Source of the DNA: Aurantiochytrium sp. KH105
Lineage: Eukaryota > Sar > Bigyra > Thraustochytrida > Thraustochytriidae
Direction: 5' to 3'
Assembly (NCBI GenBank): GCA_003116975.1
Contig: BGKB01000274.1
Location: forward strand, 1-64,000
Length of the DNA: 64,000 bases
In this document: positions 10,055 through 20,107 of the stretch, piece by piece
How the letters are laid out: each line of letters starts with the position of its first letter
Numbering within the stretch: the first letter of the stretch is position 1
The notes under the pieces: model-generated
Database searches by the model: none
What the model saw: only the letters and a program-made list of their open reading frames with translations
Told to the model about the DNA's origin: nothing
Made by a program: the position numbers and the translations under genes

Positions 10055-10096
<42 letters not shown>
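10055..10096. repeat. (GA)21 microsatellite
   Basis: This is an uninterrupted GA run of 42 nt between the convergent reductase and CKS1 genes. Confidence 0.95.
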
Positions 10097-10097
<1 letters not shown>

Positions 10098-10249
10098 GGG
10101 CAGAATGCGGTTGAGCCCAAATGTCGGGCGCGTTGCATTCCGGCTTGCATACACGATGCTGGCCAAAGCGTCGTTGGCATGGTTGACAATCGCTTCAGCC
10201 AACGAGTTCTTTCTGTTTTTCGGTTCGGATATCTAATCCTGGTCTTGTG

Positions 10250-10308
10250 TTGTTGTTGTATTGTTATTGTTGTTGTTGTCGTGGTGGTGGTGGTGGTGGT
10301 GGTGGTGA
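10250..10308. repeat. (TTG)n/(GTG)n trinucleotide repeat
   Basis: TTG units pass into an uninterrupted GTG run just downstream of the CKS1 stop. Open frames across it encode poly-Val or poly-Gly and are not considered genes. Confidence 0.9.
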
Positions 10309-10352
10309 TAAACTTTGTCTTGGCTTCATTTGTTTTCTTCTTTTTTTCCTTT

Positions 10353-10891
10353 TTACTCGGAAACCTCGGCGTCGCTCATCACAGGACCAAACTCGCGCTC
10401 ATATGCCTCGCGCTCCTCCTTGGCAAGCGCAGGGTTTACAAGACCGGTTGACGGGTCCGTGCCAATAGGTCGGCGGAAGAGAAGAATGTGCTGCTCAGGC
10501 TTGTGGATCGCATAGTGCTTCCAGCCACGCTGCGCATGCATGTATGCATCATGAATGGCCCAACAAGGCGATTTCGTGTAGCGCTGTTAGCTCTCGATGG
10601 GCCGATGGGTTAATTCACTGCTGGCATCGTCGATACTTACGCTCTGCTGAATGTGGTATCCACGCCATTCGTGCTCCTCCAAGAGACGGTCCTTGGGGAA
10701 ATGCTTGGCGATCTCCTTTGGGCAGATCACATGTCTGTAGCTGTCTGTGTACGTCTCAGCAGCCCACATTCGCTCCACTCGTCAGTTTCACAAGGTTTCT
10801 CCACGTGCGTGTGAAAAAGAATAAAAAACGTACAGATACCATCGGTGTACCGGTCGCTGTACTCGATGCGCGAGGCCACGTCGTGGGGCAT
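10353..10891 (-). CDS. CKS1: Cyclin-dependent kinase regulatory subunit CKS1 (three exons)
   Basis: Cks proteins bind CDKs and tune recognition of phosphorylated substrates at cell-cycle transitions. Three exons on the minus strand join to 112 residues: 10891-10834, 10744-10641 and 10529-10353. Exon 1 begins [15 protein letters not shown]. Exon 2 carries the family signature [15 protein letters not shown] and [12 protein letters not shown]. Exon 3 carries the second signature HILLFRRP, in [14 protein letters not shown]. The splice sites are GTACGT...CACAG and GTAAGT...GCGCAG. With them the [15 protein letters not shown] spacing equals that of yeast Cks1 with no gap. The C-terminal 30 residues are an acidic extension beyond the beta-hinge core. 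Introns are 89 and 111 nt. This is the only clearly spliced gene in the window. Family assignment is firm; the first acceptor was chosen by spacing and could shift by a few codons. Confidence 0.9.
10530..10640 (-). other. CKS1 intron 2
   Basis: This is a 111-nt phase-0 GT-AG intron, donor GTAAGT and acceptor GCGCAG, between QQS and RGW. Removing it restores the family order QQS-xGWxHYxIH. Confidence 0.85.
10745..10833 (-). other. CKS1 intron 1
   Basis: This is an 89-nt GT-AG intron, donor GTACGT and acceptor CACAG, splitting a Tyr codon after its first base. An alternative acceptor six bases nearer the 3' end (ACAGC TACAG) would break the conserved spacing before YRHV. Confidence 0.75.
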
Positions 10892-12368
10892 CTTTCAATT
10901 CTGTGATGTGCTGTGCTGTGCTGTGCTGTGACGCGATGTGACGCGATGTGACGGACGGCGGCAGTTAGCAGCCCTTTCGGCGTCTGCGACATCGTCTCAT
11001 TTCTCCGTCAGTCTCCCGCCAACTACCTCGCTCGCCGACGCAACCCATCTTCCCAGCACGCCTCCTCCCCCGCCCGCTCTCCTCCTCCCGGCGCGCGTGC
11101 GCGCTCTCCAGCGGCCGCGGCGCAGCTGCGTCGCAGCGCTTGCCGCGTGCGTTTCGCCAATGTCGGCCATGCTCCTCCGCCCATCCCGCCCATGGCGGCA
11201 GGCTCCCGCGGCCTGCTGCGGCCGGGCGCGCGGGGCGCGGGGGCGTCTGCGCCGCGCTCTCGCGCGCTCGCGCGCTCGCCGCTGCGTCACTCACTCGTCG
11301 CTCGCGCGGTCGTCGCTCTCGTTGCGGGTCTGCTTGCGCTGCTTTCTTGTCTTCGCAGTTGTCATCTCTTATCGCGCTCTTATCATCGTTGTCTTCATGG
11401 CGACCTCGCCATGCCTCGACGCCGACCGGCCAAAACCCGCTCAGACTCGGCCCCAGCGCGGGGAAACCCGCCGGACCTGGCCTCGGCGCAGCGGCGGCGC
11501 TCTCCCGCGCGCGCAGCTGGCGCCGCCGCCCGGGCTCGGCCGCGTGCACGCGTGGGCGCGTCCCAGGAGCGGCGCCCGTTTCGAGGGAGGTTTCGAAGGA
11601 TGCGCGGCGTCCGGTGCGCAGGGCCCGCCCGGGGAAAGGGGGGGAGGAGGCAGGGAGGATCTGGGTCTGGTGGGAGAGGCACGGGAATGGCGGAGGCGCC
11701 GGGCTCTGCGGCTTGGGCGCGCGTCGGGAGGCTTGACGGAGGGCAGAGGAAGGATCTGCAGCTGGGCGGGGAGAGCGGCCGTGCGTTGGTGCGTTGCTTG
11801 TTAGGATGATTGGTTTTGGTTTGGGTAGCTTGTCGCTTTGCCTTGCATCGTCCCATAAATGATTCCCAAACGTCCTTTCTGCGCAACTTGATTTTACAGA
11901 TAATCAAGTTAAAAATCGCAGCCACTTCACGCTGCTGCTGGCCTTCGAGATTCTCGCATCCCCCCCAAATGACTTGTTCGCTCGCTCTCAGACTTCCGGC
12001 ATCATCCCCAGATATCCAGATCTCTACTTGCACGCCACGCCCTGCACCATCTCTCCTCCCACCGACCTCTCCTCGCTGCCGGCGCAGGCTCCAGCGCAGA
12101 TGCATTCGGGCGCGCGGCCGTCCATCTCTGCGCGAACGAAGCCCTCGTCCGTCCACATCCCGCTCCTCCGGCGTCTCCATCTCCGGCGGCGAAGCGGCCT
12201 ATCCGCCGCGCGGCGACGCGTCCGCGCCCCTTGGGCCTCTTTCGCGCCTCGCTGCGCCGCCATAGAAGAAACACAACAAACACCTCGAGCGCAGCGCAGC
12301 GCGAGGACTCTTTGCGCAGCGAGCGAGCCCGGCACGGGCGGCAGCGAGCGGGCGCGGGCCGCGCGAGG
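10892..12368. other. GC-rich divergent promoter region (CKS1 / mS33-like)
   Basis: This 1.48 kb gap lies between two outward-pointing genes, so both promoters must lie in it. It is strongly GC-rich through 11050-11800 and 12050-12370. Overlapping open frames on all strands encode only Arg/Ala/Pro-rich sequence, typical of random GC-rich DNA. The AT-richer part near 11800-11960 shows nothing recognisable. Confidence 0.55.
10901..10953. repeat. CTGTG pentamer and ACGCGATGTG decamer repeat upstream of CKS1
   Basis: Several CTGTG units are followed by two and a half ACGCGATGTG units, starting 10 nt upstream of the CKS1 ATG. They therefore lie in its 5' leader or core promoter. Confidence 0.85.
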
Positions 12369-12932
12369 ATGCTCTCCGCGTCGCGAGCGCGCGCGGCTCT
12401 GGCGCCGGCGGCGGCGGCGGTGCAGCAGCGGCAGCAGCCGCACGGCATGCGGATGGCGGCGCCGCGGCTGCAGGCCGTGCGCCACTTCGCGCTGGCGGGC
12501 ACCGTGAAGAGGCACGTCAAGACGCGCATGAAGCGCGAGGGACAGCTGCTCGGCGACGTCTCCGGCGCGCCCACCGTCTCGCGGCAAGAGGACATCTTCG
12601 ACGCGCAAAAGGCGCTCTTCGGCTACCGCGATCCGTACTCGGGCGCGAATATGGACAGGAAGGAGGAGCGCTGGGTCAAGCGCCTGGAGGCACACCGCGT
12701 CTGGTACCCACCCACGCTGGAGGAGTTCAAGCAGTCTGTGCGCTTTGATCTCAAGCGCCAGCGCGAGAAGCTCCGCGAAGCTGAGGGCTTCGAGGAGGAC
12801 CTCGCCGCCATCAATGAGCTTCTTGCCGTCTTCCGATGGACCCCGGCTCAGATCCAGAGGAGACACCGACTCACCGTGCTCAAGCGCCGCGGCAAGGGCC
12901 CTCCCAAAAAGGGCCAGGGCAAGCGCAAATAA
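12369..12932 (+). CDS. Mitochondrial small ribosomal subunit protein mS33-like
   Basis: This is a 187-residue basic protein. The open frame continues upstream to 12231 from a TTG codon; the first ATG (12369) starts an Ala/Arg-rich, acid-poor N-terminus (MLSASRARAALAPAAAA) typical of a mitochondrial targeting peptide, so it was chosen. The C-terminal half has WYPPTLEEFKQSVRFDL, like the WYP-x-H segment of MRPS33. It ends KRRGKGPPKKGQGKRK, closely resembling the GKxKPKKGEGKRA tail of animal mS33. I therefore infer a mitoribosomal small-subunit role. The central region (residues about 45-100) is longer than in animal mS33 and unrecognised. An AATAAAAAAAG string just after the stop may belong to the 3' end. 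The family call rests on short motifs. Confidence 0.6.
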   Translation: MLSASRARAALAPAAAAVQQRQQPHGMRMAAPRLQAVRHFALAGTVKRHVKTRMKREGQLLGDVSGAPTVSRQEDIFDAQKALFGYRDPYSGANMDRKEERWVKRLEAHRVWYPPTLEEFKQSVRFDLKRQREKLREAEGFEEDLAAINELLAVFRWTPAQIQRRHRLTVLKRRGKGPPKKGQGKRK

Positions 12933-13050
12933 TCGTAATCACAATAAAAAAAGAAAAAATGAAGCAAAATCTGAATAAACAAACAGGAAGACACTGATAC
13001 ACAGAATTTCAGAAACGAATGCGCTACCTTTGCTCCCATACTTGGATGGC

Positions 13051-13079
13051 TCTTCTTCTTCTTCTTCTTCTTCTTCTTC
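13051..13079. repeat. (TTC)n microsatellite
   Basis: This is an uninterrupted run of about nine and a half TTC/CTT units in the 214-nt convergent gap between the mS33-like and RME-8 genes. Confidence 0.9.
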
Positions 13080-13146
13080 GTGCTGCTTTCCCTTGTTGTC
13101 TGCGTTCATCGACGACACGCTTTCATCATTTTATATAAGATCTGAA

Positions 13147-16100
13147 TCAAACCTGCTCCTCAACTGCGTAGTGTTGCCAGATCTCATCGTGTTCTAGCAT
13201 GTTCCGCACGCCCGGATGCACCGCCTTCTGCAGCGCGTCAACTACAACGTCAGCATGGCCCTGAAGCGCGCCGCGGTCTGGCTCAATGAGATCGAGTAGC
13301 TTGCGCACAGGCTCCTCGCGAAGTAAATGCGCTCCCATCGCGTCAAAAAGATCCAAAATGCGCGACGAGCGTTCCTCCCCCCTCGTCTGCTCATTCTCTT
13401 GCCCCTCCTGCTGGACCCCGGCAGGATCAAGACGACGAGCTTCTTCAACTAAAAGTTCCGCCAGCGTTACATCAAGCATTGTGTTGGCGGCCAAATGCTC
13501 TGCCCAGCTATCAAAGTCCGCGAGCGCAAGCAGAACATCAAGATAGTCATCAATGGCCGCTGCGCCTTCGCTGCCATTGCCAGCACGTTCCAGACCTTCC
13601 ACGAGACGTGGACCATGGCCTGCGGTCGAGAGCGCCGTGGCCTCGTCGGGACACCGTTTCAGCATGACAATGAGAGCGCGTGCGAGCAAATTCCGCCGTG
13701 CAGCTTCATCTGGCGCTCCATCTGCAATGGTAGGCGGCGAAGGCGAAGGCGTTCTTGCTGAGGACGATGGCACTGGGGGAGGTGGACGCGCTGCCTTGAG
13801 ACCCCCATCTTCAGCAGTCTGCGAAGGCTTTCTGCTGCGGGAAGGAATGGGCGGTGGCGCGCCCTTGCCAATCAGAGCACCGCCACGGCCCGAGGGACGC
13901 CGCTGCGGTCGCGGCGGCGGCGCACCTCCCGCTTGCGAGCTGGTCGCTCGAGCTCGTGGATTAGCCAGCTGTGCAAATGCCTCGAGCAAGCTGCGCAAAA
14001 ACGCCGCCTCGTCCTCTAAGCGGACTTCGCCATGCTCGTGCTCCTCCAAAAAGGGGCGCACGAAGACTCCTCCAACGCACAGCTCGCGCACGACTTCGGG
14101 ATACTCCACACGCACTACGGGCGCTTCGTGCGGCACATGCACCGCCTCTTGGAGGCGCTGGAGCGCATCAGCCGACCAAATAAGCTCTGGCTCCTCGACC
14201 TTTTCCTGCTCCAGCGTTCTGCGCAAGGTACCCTTGCGCAAACCTCGAATGACGCCCACGGGAAGATAAAGCGACAGCAAGACGTCGGGGCATTTTTGCA
14301 AAACCCGCATCGCGAGCTCAGTGCGCGCCGGAGACGCTTGCGACGCTTCCTTGCCGGGATCCTCGACAACAATGGCGAGCAAGTCTCGAACGTCCTCTGC
14401 AGAGCCTTGAAAGGGCAGCACTGCCAGCAGCCGTAGGTCAAGCTCCGTTGCGTCCGCGGTGCACCGAGGCACACGGTCTGCGTCGCGCAGTGCGCTTCCC
14501 ACAGCATCGCAGAGCGAATGTTGTCGCTCGCAAAATGCCTCCAGCACAGCGACTGCATCCGCACGTAGGTCCGAATTATCTAGGTTGGCAATGAGACACG
14601 GGATGACTGGCGGCTGCGCGAGGATGAGCGCGTTTGCGATAGCGCCAAGCGTTGCCTGATCCGCAGCGCGCATCATCCCTGCAAGAGCGACAAGGTTCTC
14701 CTTGTCTGGATCGGACTCGTGCACGCGCAAGAGCGCAAGCGCCGTGCCCGCCGGGCTCTCGAGCTCTCGCAGCGCCGCTTCCTTTTCCTCGCACTCCGCA
14801 AAAAGTCGTACATAGAGACCTGCAACGCAGCGCTCCGCAACTTCAAGCTCCGGGAGCGACTCCGGGTCGGGCTTTTGGACAAGAAACGCTAACAATTGCT
14901 CTCGCATCGCAGCGTCCCAAACCACTGTTGGCGTCGCAACAGAGTCAGCGTTCAGTGTGGCCAAAAGCTTGCTTGGATTTGGTTCCCGCAGTAAGCGCGC
15001 AACAGGAATGGTTAGTGCAGCTTGAAGAGCGTCAACGACGGTCTCGTTCCGGGGCGACGCCAACTCTCGTGAAGCGAGCATACCCCCAAGACGAGCGAGC
15101 GCGCGTGCAGCGTGTTTCGCCGAAACTGCTGCCTCCGCTGCGTCAAAGAGGAGCGGCATGATTACCCACACGAATCCACGCGAATACATGTCTTGTTGTA
15201 CGCTTTCGTCATCGGCAAGTCGAGCGACAACTTGAAGCGCGCTCTGCACCGTTGCAGGCGAAGCGGCCCCGTGGGCTTCGCTGAGCACATGAAGCAGCTG
15301 CTTTAAAAGCTTGTCCAGATTTGACGCTTCGCGCACGCGGGCCTTTGACTTTGCCAACGAGGCCCACAGAACGAGGCAACGCAGACCCTCCGCAAGAGGT
15401 AGCTGCGTCTCTGGGTCAACTGTGTTCACCACAACCTCGACCGCCCCTCGCTCCGCAAGGTCGACAGCGTGCCGAGGCGAGGCGGCGCTCAAGGCGTGAG
15501 CGAGGCGCATCGCCGCCTGGCCCAGCTCCATTTCTTCGCTCCGCAGCGTCTCCATGAGAAGGTCCAATGCTGGGTACGCGAGTCCGTGCAGCTCACTCTT
15601 GTACTGCTGGAAGAGAAGTGCTTGCGTCTGCAAGAGCAACTTGCTCGAGACACCCCCACACGTCGAACGAGATGCCAGTGTTCGATACGCAGCTTGTAGG
15701 CGAGACAGCGTTCTAGCATCGAGATCCTCCTTCGCGGCCTTTGTGCGGAACGCAGCGTCGAGCGTCGCGCGATCCACCGGCTCATTCTTTGCTTCCGTGC
15801 TCGTCTCTGCAGCTTCCAGGCCAAGTGCTGCCCTTGCTTCTTGCTGCGGGACGCCGTTTACTTTGCGCCGATCCTCGTCAGTGCGCCACAATTGCAAAAT
15901 GCCCTCAAGCAGCGAGACGGGGTTGTCAATGTCAAGCTCCCCCGGTGACATGGGCGCCAAGCGATTCAAATAGTACCCGTTGCAAAAGTACTCATCTTCG
16001 AGGTCGTCAAAGATGACTGGGGGTGTGGGCCCGCCGCGATTCTGCGTAAGATGTGTGCGCACTTGTTCACGCATGGCCGAGGTCCAAATCACGTCTGCGC

Positions 16101-19100
16101 CGCTCACGTTGCTTCCCGTATAGACTTCGGCAAAGCGCTCCGGACCGTCGCGTTCGAGAACGCATACAAGGCTTTCCGGAATAAAGTTGAGAAGCTGTGT
16201 CCTTTGGAAAGGCAGCAAAGCGTCTAAGAGACAGGCAACCTTGACAAGCGCGCTAGCGTCGTCAATGAGGAGAGCGGACTCGAGAAGTCCTGTCCTGTGC
16301 ACGCGTTTGAGCACCTCACGATCTGCGCCAAAGCTAATAACTGTGCACAAGAGATCAGCCACGGGGGCTGCCAGTGTCGGTGTTTCCATAGCGCGGCACA
16401 GCTCTGGCCACACGTCAGCACTACAGAGGAGTCGAATGGCACGAGGTGGAGGGCGCAAGAGCCTTCCATGAGCATCCGTGGTTGATTGCAAAGAGGCAAG
16501 CTCTTGCAAGAGGGCCAGGGCTGCCTCGGCAACCCGCATAGCGTCTTCTGCGATGGCCTCTTCTTGCTCCTCCTGGCCACTTGAAGTTGATTGTGAACCA
16601 CTCGTTGCCACGACGGGAGAGATCGCGGCCACGAGCGAAGCGACTGTTGTTGGGTGGAGAACAAGGCTCACAAGGTTCACCTTGGAAGAAGCGCACGCAC
16701 GCACGACAGAGAGAAGTAATAGACGAATGGCGTTCGAGGTAACTCGAGCGAGCCGATCCACCAGGTAAGTGACATCTGCAAACTCCCCAATCACCGGCGC
16801 ATGGCACCGATACACGAGCTCCATGGCACGCAGACTGTCTTCTGGAGACTCATTCTTGAGGAACTGATTGTATAGGGCTCCAAAGACTTCTTTGGGTTCA
16901 CGAAGCTGTCGCGCAGCCTCATCGGATGCGAGAAGTAGTCGTAGGTATGCGGGCCCTGCCATGACCTCGTGACGAAGCGACGCATAGTTTACCGCAAACT
17001 CCTCATAGTTCCAGCTAAAGGAGGACACGGCTCCTGGCGCGGAGACGAAAGAAAGCTCCTGGCGAAGCGCCTCTTGCAGCTCTGTGCGCGTCTCCTTGTT
17101 CCAAATCAAATTTGGGGTTTCGTGCGTTTGCGCCGCAACGTGGAAAACGCCATCAAGAGGGTCTGCACGACGCATGTGTGCTACGCCGCTGGCCATCTCT
17201 TTGGTGAGAGGGCGCCCGGGCATATGTCCGCTGCGCAGGGTGTGAATCGCAAGATCGAGACGCTTTTCGAGAGCAGTCCGGCGAATCGCGGCCGCTGGTG
17301 GTGGCGCTAGGCCCTGTGCAAGGTCCCCGTCGACATCGATCGTCCGAGCAGTGGCATCGACGTGTAACTTCCCGGCAGATATGAGTCCTGCAGGAAGGAC
17401 GCGGCGCAGAAGCGCGCCTCCCTTTTTATTGCCAACCGTGAAATTGTGCACCAAGCACTGGCTCGCAAAGTTACGCGCGTCAAGATCGCCAAAGATGGCC
17501 TCGTAGAGCTCGCGCAAGAGCGCGCCCGATCGCAGCGCCTCTTCTTGAATTGATTCGAGCAAGGAAGCCGTTCCTGGTTCTTCGAGCGCAACGCGGAGCA
17601 ACAATGCAGCGCTTTCCAGCGTCTCGAGCGTCCGGAAGCGCAGACTATTGACGAGCTCGCCCCCAAGCCGCAATAAGGTTTCGCGCATACGATGATAAAT
17701 GTTTTCAGGGGTCGAGTCCCGGCCGGAAACGAGCGTCTGCTCAAAGACGCACGTGAGTCGTGCTGTGAGAAGCGCACTTCCCGCATGACGGCGCCAGACT
17801 GCGGCAAGGGCGTCGACGAGCTCCGGGGTCAAAAGAGCGACCTTGTTGTCGTTCTCTGCCGCACGATCTCGAGCTTTGTCCCGTACACCGCGTCCCAGGA
17901 GCGCACTCAGAATTTCCAGACCCTTATGGACAATTAGGTCGCTCGAAGCCTCAAGTGCGACCGTCAAGACCGAGGCGAGCTCAAAGGTCTGCGTTACTGA
18001 CACATTGAAAAGGCCACTCAGGTCACGTCGGTCGACTATGCGCAGAATCACCTCGAGGGCTTGCAGCGTGGCGCGCGGATGAACCTTTTCGGGGTCGGCG
18101 CGTACCAAAACAGCTGCAAGAGAGATAAAGGCAACTGCTCCAGCACCATGCAAGTCGCCATTCGAGGAAAGCTGCGCGAGTGAAGAGGCTTGCATCGGCC
18201 ATGTGCTATTTGCCGTAAAATCTGCGCAAGCTTGCAAAACGCGTTGCAGATGCATATTGTGCATCGGAGATCCCACCTCTTTGATGGGCTGTAATGTAAC
18301 GAGCGAAGTAATGCGGCGGAAATAAAGCACTTCAATGTCGCTGGGCGGAATAACGTTGCGAGGCGTTGTACGCAAGGCTGCACGGGGCTTGGTTGGCAAA
18401 AGCGAGATGCGCGACTTGCGTCGAGCGCACGCGTCGAGCAAGTGTGCCAGCAGCGTATCTCGCACGGAGCGTCGTTGCGATGCAGCAGCGGCCTCATCCT
18501 TGGCTTCGGGCTCACTTTCGGCCAAAGTCTGTTGTCCGACTTTTTCGTCCAACGTATACTCGAGGTCCTGGTCCTCGCTGTGCAAAAGAACTTCGAAATC
18601 GCCGTCAAAGTCAAAGGGGCGCACGAGCGCAAAAACTCGCGCAAGTGAGTGCACAGCCAGGACTTGGTGCGAGCTTTGATCCAGCTCCACGAGGTGACGC
18701 GTCGTGATTCGCAACAAGAGCGGTTTGCTTGCGCTTTGTTTTCCAGGTCCAACACGCCTATTTACGGCGAATTCGCACACTGTCTGCGCCGAAGCGGCGC
18801 TGCGCTCATATGCGCGCGCCACGGCAGTCCATCCCTCTTTCGTCAATGTTTGGTCGATGAAAGCGACAGAGATGGCGCTTGCACGCACACTTGCCGAGAT
18901 GGATGCGATAATAGCATGGGTGTGCTGTCCCGTGGCAAAGGCTCGCGGACGTCTGTCCATGCCCGACAAAAATACAATGGCTTCGCCCTCGGCTCTTTGG
19001 ATGCTTTCCATATCTACATAGCGGTATGCATGGAGAATTCTCGTGGCGTTCTCGTCGGCGACCTCGACCACACCGCTCTCGCCCGCAACCAATAGACAAG

Positions 19101-19638
19101 GTCGCGACTTCCCGGGCGATCTTCGTGATAATTTCTGGACCTTGTAAACATGTTGCCTCCCTGCCAGTTTTTTGGCATGTAATGTGCTAAGCAGTTCGCT
19201 ACGGCAAGGACTCCAAAAAGTCATCGTGGACTTTCCGCTTCCGAACGAGAGCGCGCCGCCCTCGCCGCTGAGTACGAGCTGGAATCTGCCTGCTGAAGAA
19301 ACTGTTGCTGGTTCCTCGGCAGGGCTGTCATCTCGTTCGACGCTCGTCTGCGAGTTTGTTTTTGTGAGCAGGTTCGTCCTGCTGGCGTTGTATCGCTGGG
19401 CCATGCCGTGTTGGGCAGCCTGGGCTTCAGCGGCGGCATCGCCTTGATCGGGGAGGATAATTTCCTCGAGCTGATTAAAGCGCCAGCGGTTCGTGACTTG
19501 CGCAGACCCAGGGTCCACGTTCGCGAATCCATTGAGGCCCACCTCAAAGACGCGCAGGTACTCGCCGCGGAGCTTGTGCTGCTTGACCGAGACGTATCTA
19601 TGCGTCACAGGTCCCGGGACGCCATCCTTGGACGCCAT
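13147..19638 (-). CDS. RME-8/DNAJC13-like endosomal protein with a degenerate J domain
   Basis: RME-8 acts on early endosomes with Hsc70, clathrin and retromer-linked sorting. This 2163-residue single-exon protein (ATG at 19638) is near the family length (about 2240). The N-terminus has PH-like segments starting with VKQHKLRGEYLRVFEVG. Four IWN-type repeats are recognisable: LIWNKETRTEL (about 845), VIWTSAMREQV (about 1181), VVWDAAMREQL (about 1571) and LIWSADALQRL (about 1815). The last three are each followed by the family's aromatic CN/CVxGxY(F)xRxF motif. A J-like region sits at about 1262-1320, in the same place as in DNAJC13. It keeps the final helix AAYRTLAS and the downstream LLLQTQALLFQQYKSEL block. 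However, the YHPDKN loop is gone: AFRTKAA runs straight into KEDLDA, so the Hsc70-stimulating HPD is absent. A Pro-rich segment lies near 1900-1960. Family assignment is firm; chaperone stimulation is doubtful. Confidence 0.88.
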   Translation of the reverse strand: MASKDGVPGPVTHRYVSVKQHKLRGEYLRVFEVGLNGFANVDPGSAQVTNRWRFNQLEEIILPDQGDAAAEAQAAQHGMAQRYNASRTNLLTKTNSQTSVERDDSPAEEPATVSSAGRFQLVLSGEGGALSFGSGKSTMTFWSPCRSELLSTLHAKKLAGRQHVYKVQKLSRRSPGKSRPCLLVAGESGVVEVADENATRILHAYRYVDMESIQRAEGEAIVFLSGMDRRPRAFATGQHTHAIIASISASVRASAISVAFIDQTLTKEGWTAVARAYERSAASAQTVCEFAVNRRVGPGKQSASKPLLLRITTRHLVELDQSSHQVLAVHSLARVFALVRPFDFDGDFEVLLHSEDQDLEYTLDEKVGQQTLAESEPEAKDEAAAASQRRSVRDTLLAHLLDACARRKSRISLLPTKPRAALRTTPRNVIPPSDIEVLYFRRITSLVTLQPIKEVGSPMHNMHLQRVLQACADFTANSTWPMQASSLAQLSSNGDLHGAGAVAFISLAAVLVRADPEKVHPRATLQALEVILRIVDRRDLSGLFNVSVTQTFELASVLTVALEASSDLIVHKGLEILSALLGRGVRDKARDRAAENDNKVALLTPELVDALAAVWRRHAGSALLTARLTCVFEQTLVSGRDSTPENIYHRMRETLLRLGGELVNSLRFRTLETLESAALLLRVALEEPGTASLLESIQEEALRSGALLRELYEAIFGDLDARNFASQCLVHNFTVGNKKGGALLRRVLPAGLISAGKLHVDATARTIDVDGDLAQGLAPPPAAAIRRTALEKRLDLAIHTLRSGHMPGRPLTKEMASGVAHMRRADPLDGVFHVAAQTHETPNLIWNKETRTELQEALRQELSFVSAPGAVSSFSWNYEEFAVNYASLRHEVMAGPAYLRLLLASDEAARQLREPKEVFGALYNQFLKNESPEDSLRAMELVYRCHAPVIGEFADVTYLVDRLARVTSNAIRLLLLSVVRACASSKVNLVSLVLHPTTVASLVAAISPVVATSGSQSTSSGQEEQEEAIAEDAMRVAEAALALLQELASLQSTTDAHGRLLRPPPRAIRLLCSADVWPELCRAMETPTLAAPVADLLCTVISFGADREVLKRVHRTGLLESALLIDDASALVKVACLLDALLPFQRTQLLNFIPESLVCVLERDGPERFAEVYTGSNVSGADVIWTSAMREQVRTHLTQNRGGPTPPVIFDDLEDEYFCNGYYLNRLAPMSPGELDIDNPVSLLEGILQLWRTDEDRRKVNGVPQQEARAALGLEAAETSTEAKNEPVDRATLDAAFRTKAAKEDLDARTLSRLQAAYRTLASRSTCGGVSSKLLLQTQALLFQQYKSELHGLAYPALDLLMETLRSEEMELGQAAMRLAHALSAASPRHAVDLAERGAVEVVVNTVDPETQLPLAEGLRCLVLWASLAKSKARVREASNLDKLLKQLLHVLSEAHGAASPATVQSALQVVARLADDESVQQDMYSRGFVWVIMPLLFDAAEAAVSAKHAARALARLGGMLASRELASPRNETVVDALQAALTIPVARLLREPNPSKLLATLNADSVATPTVVWDAAMREQLLAFLVQKPDPESLPELEVAERCVAGLYVRLFAECEEKEAALRELESPAGTALALLRVHESDPDKENLVALAGMMRAADQATLGAIANALILAQPPVIPCLIANLDNSDLRADAVAVLEAFCERQHSLCDAVGSALRDADRVPRCTADATELDLRLLAVLPFQGSAEDVRDLLAIVVEDPGKEASQASPARTELAMRVLQKCPDVLLSLYLPVGVIRGLRKGTLRRTLEQEKVEEPELIWSADALQRLQEAVHVPHEAPVVRVEYPEVVRELCVGGVFVRPFLEEHEHGEVRLEDEAAFLRSLLEAFAQLANPRARATSSQAGGAPPPRPQRRPSGRGGALIGKGAPPPIPSRSRKPSQTAEDGGLKAARPPPPVPSSSARTPSPSPPTIADGAPDEAARRNLLARALIVMLKRCPDEATALSTAGHGPRLVEGLERAGNGSEGAAAIDDYLDVLLALADFDSWAEHLAANTMLDVTLAELLVEEARRLDPAGVQQEGQENEQTRGEERSSRILDLFDAMGAHLLREEPVRKLLDLIEPDRGALQGHADVVVDALQKAVHPGVRNMLEHDEIWQHYAVEEQV

Positions 19639-20011
19639 TCTGCCGTTGCTACTTCCGTCGACGCAGCCGGCGTCGTGCCGCTCGGCTGCTCCGGCTACCG
19701 CTCAAAGCAGTTTCTGCGCTGGCGCGTACGTCCTCGCGCGCGCAGAGCAGAACTGGAGCAGCGACAAGCGACAAACTCGAGCACAGCAGAGCACAGCAGA
19801 TCGGAGTGGTGACCGACCGACCGTCTGCTCGGCGTCGCTGCCCCGAGTCGCGACAACGACTGCCCGCCGTTCGAAGAACCACGCCTGGCCGGCCGCAGCT
19901 CTGCGGCTCGCAGGGCGTGCCCAGGCAAGTGGCGGGTCTCGCCGCCGAGTACCCCTCGAGAAGAAAACGATCTGCTGCGCCAAGAAAGAAGAAGTCCCGG
20001 CCAAATTCGAT

Positions 20012-20107
<96 letters not shown>

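Larger units (their letters stand above)
9746..10352. other. Convergent 3' region of the reductase and CKS1 genes
   Basis: This gap holds both 3' ends. It contains two (GA)n runs and a TTG/GTG repeat listed separately. No coding frame with recognisable content was found. Confidence 0.6.
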
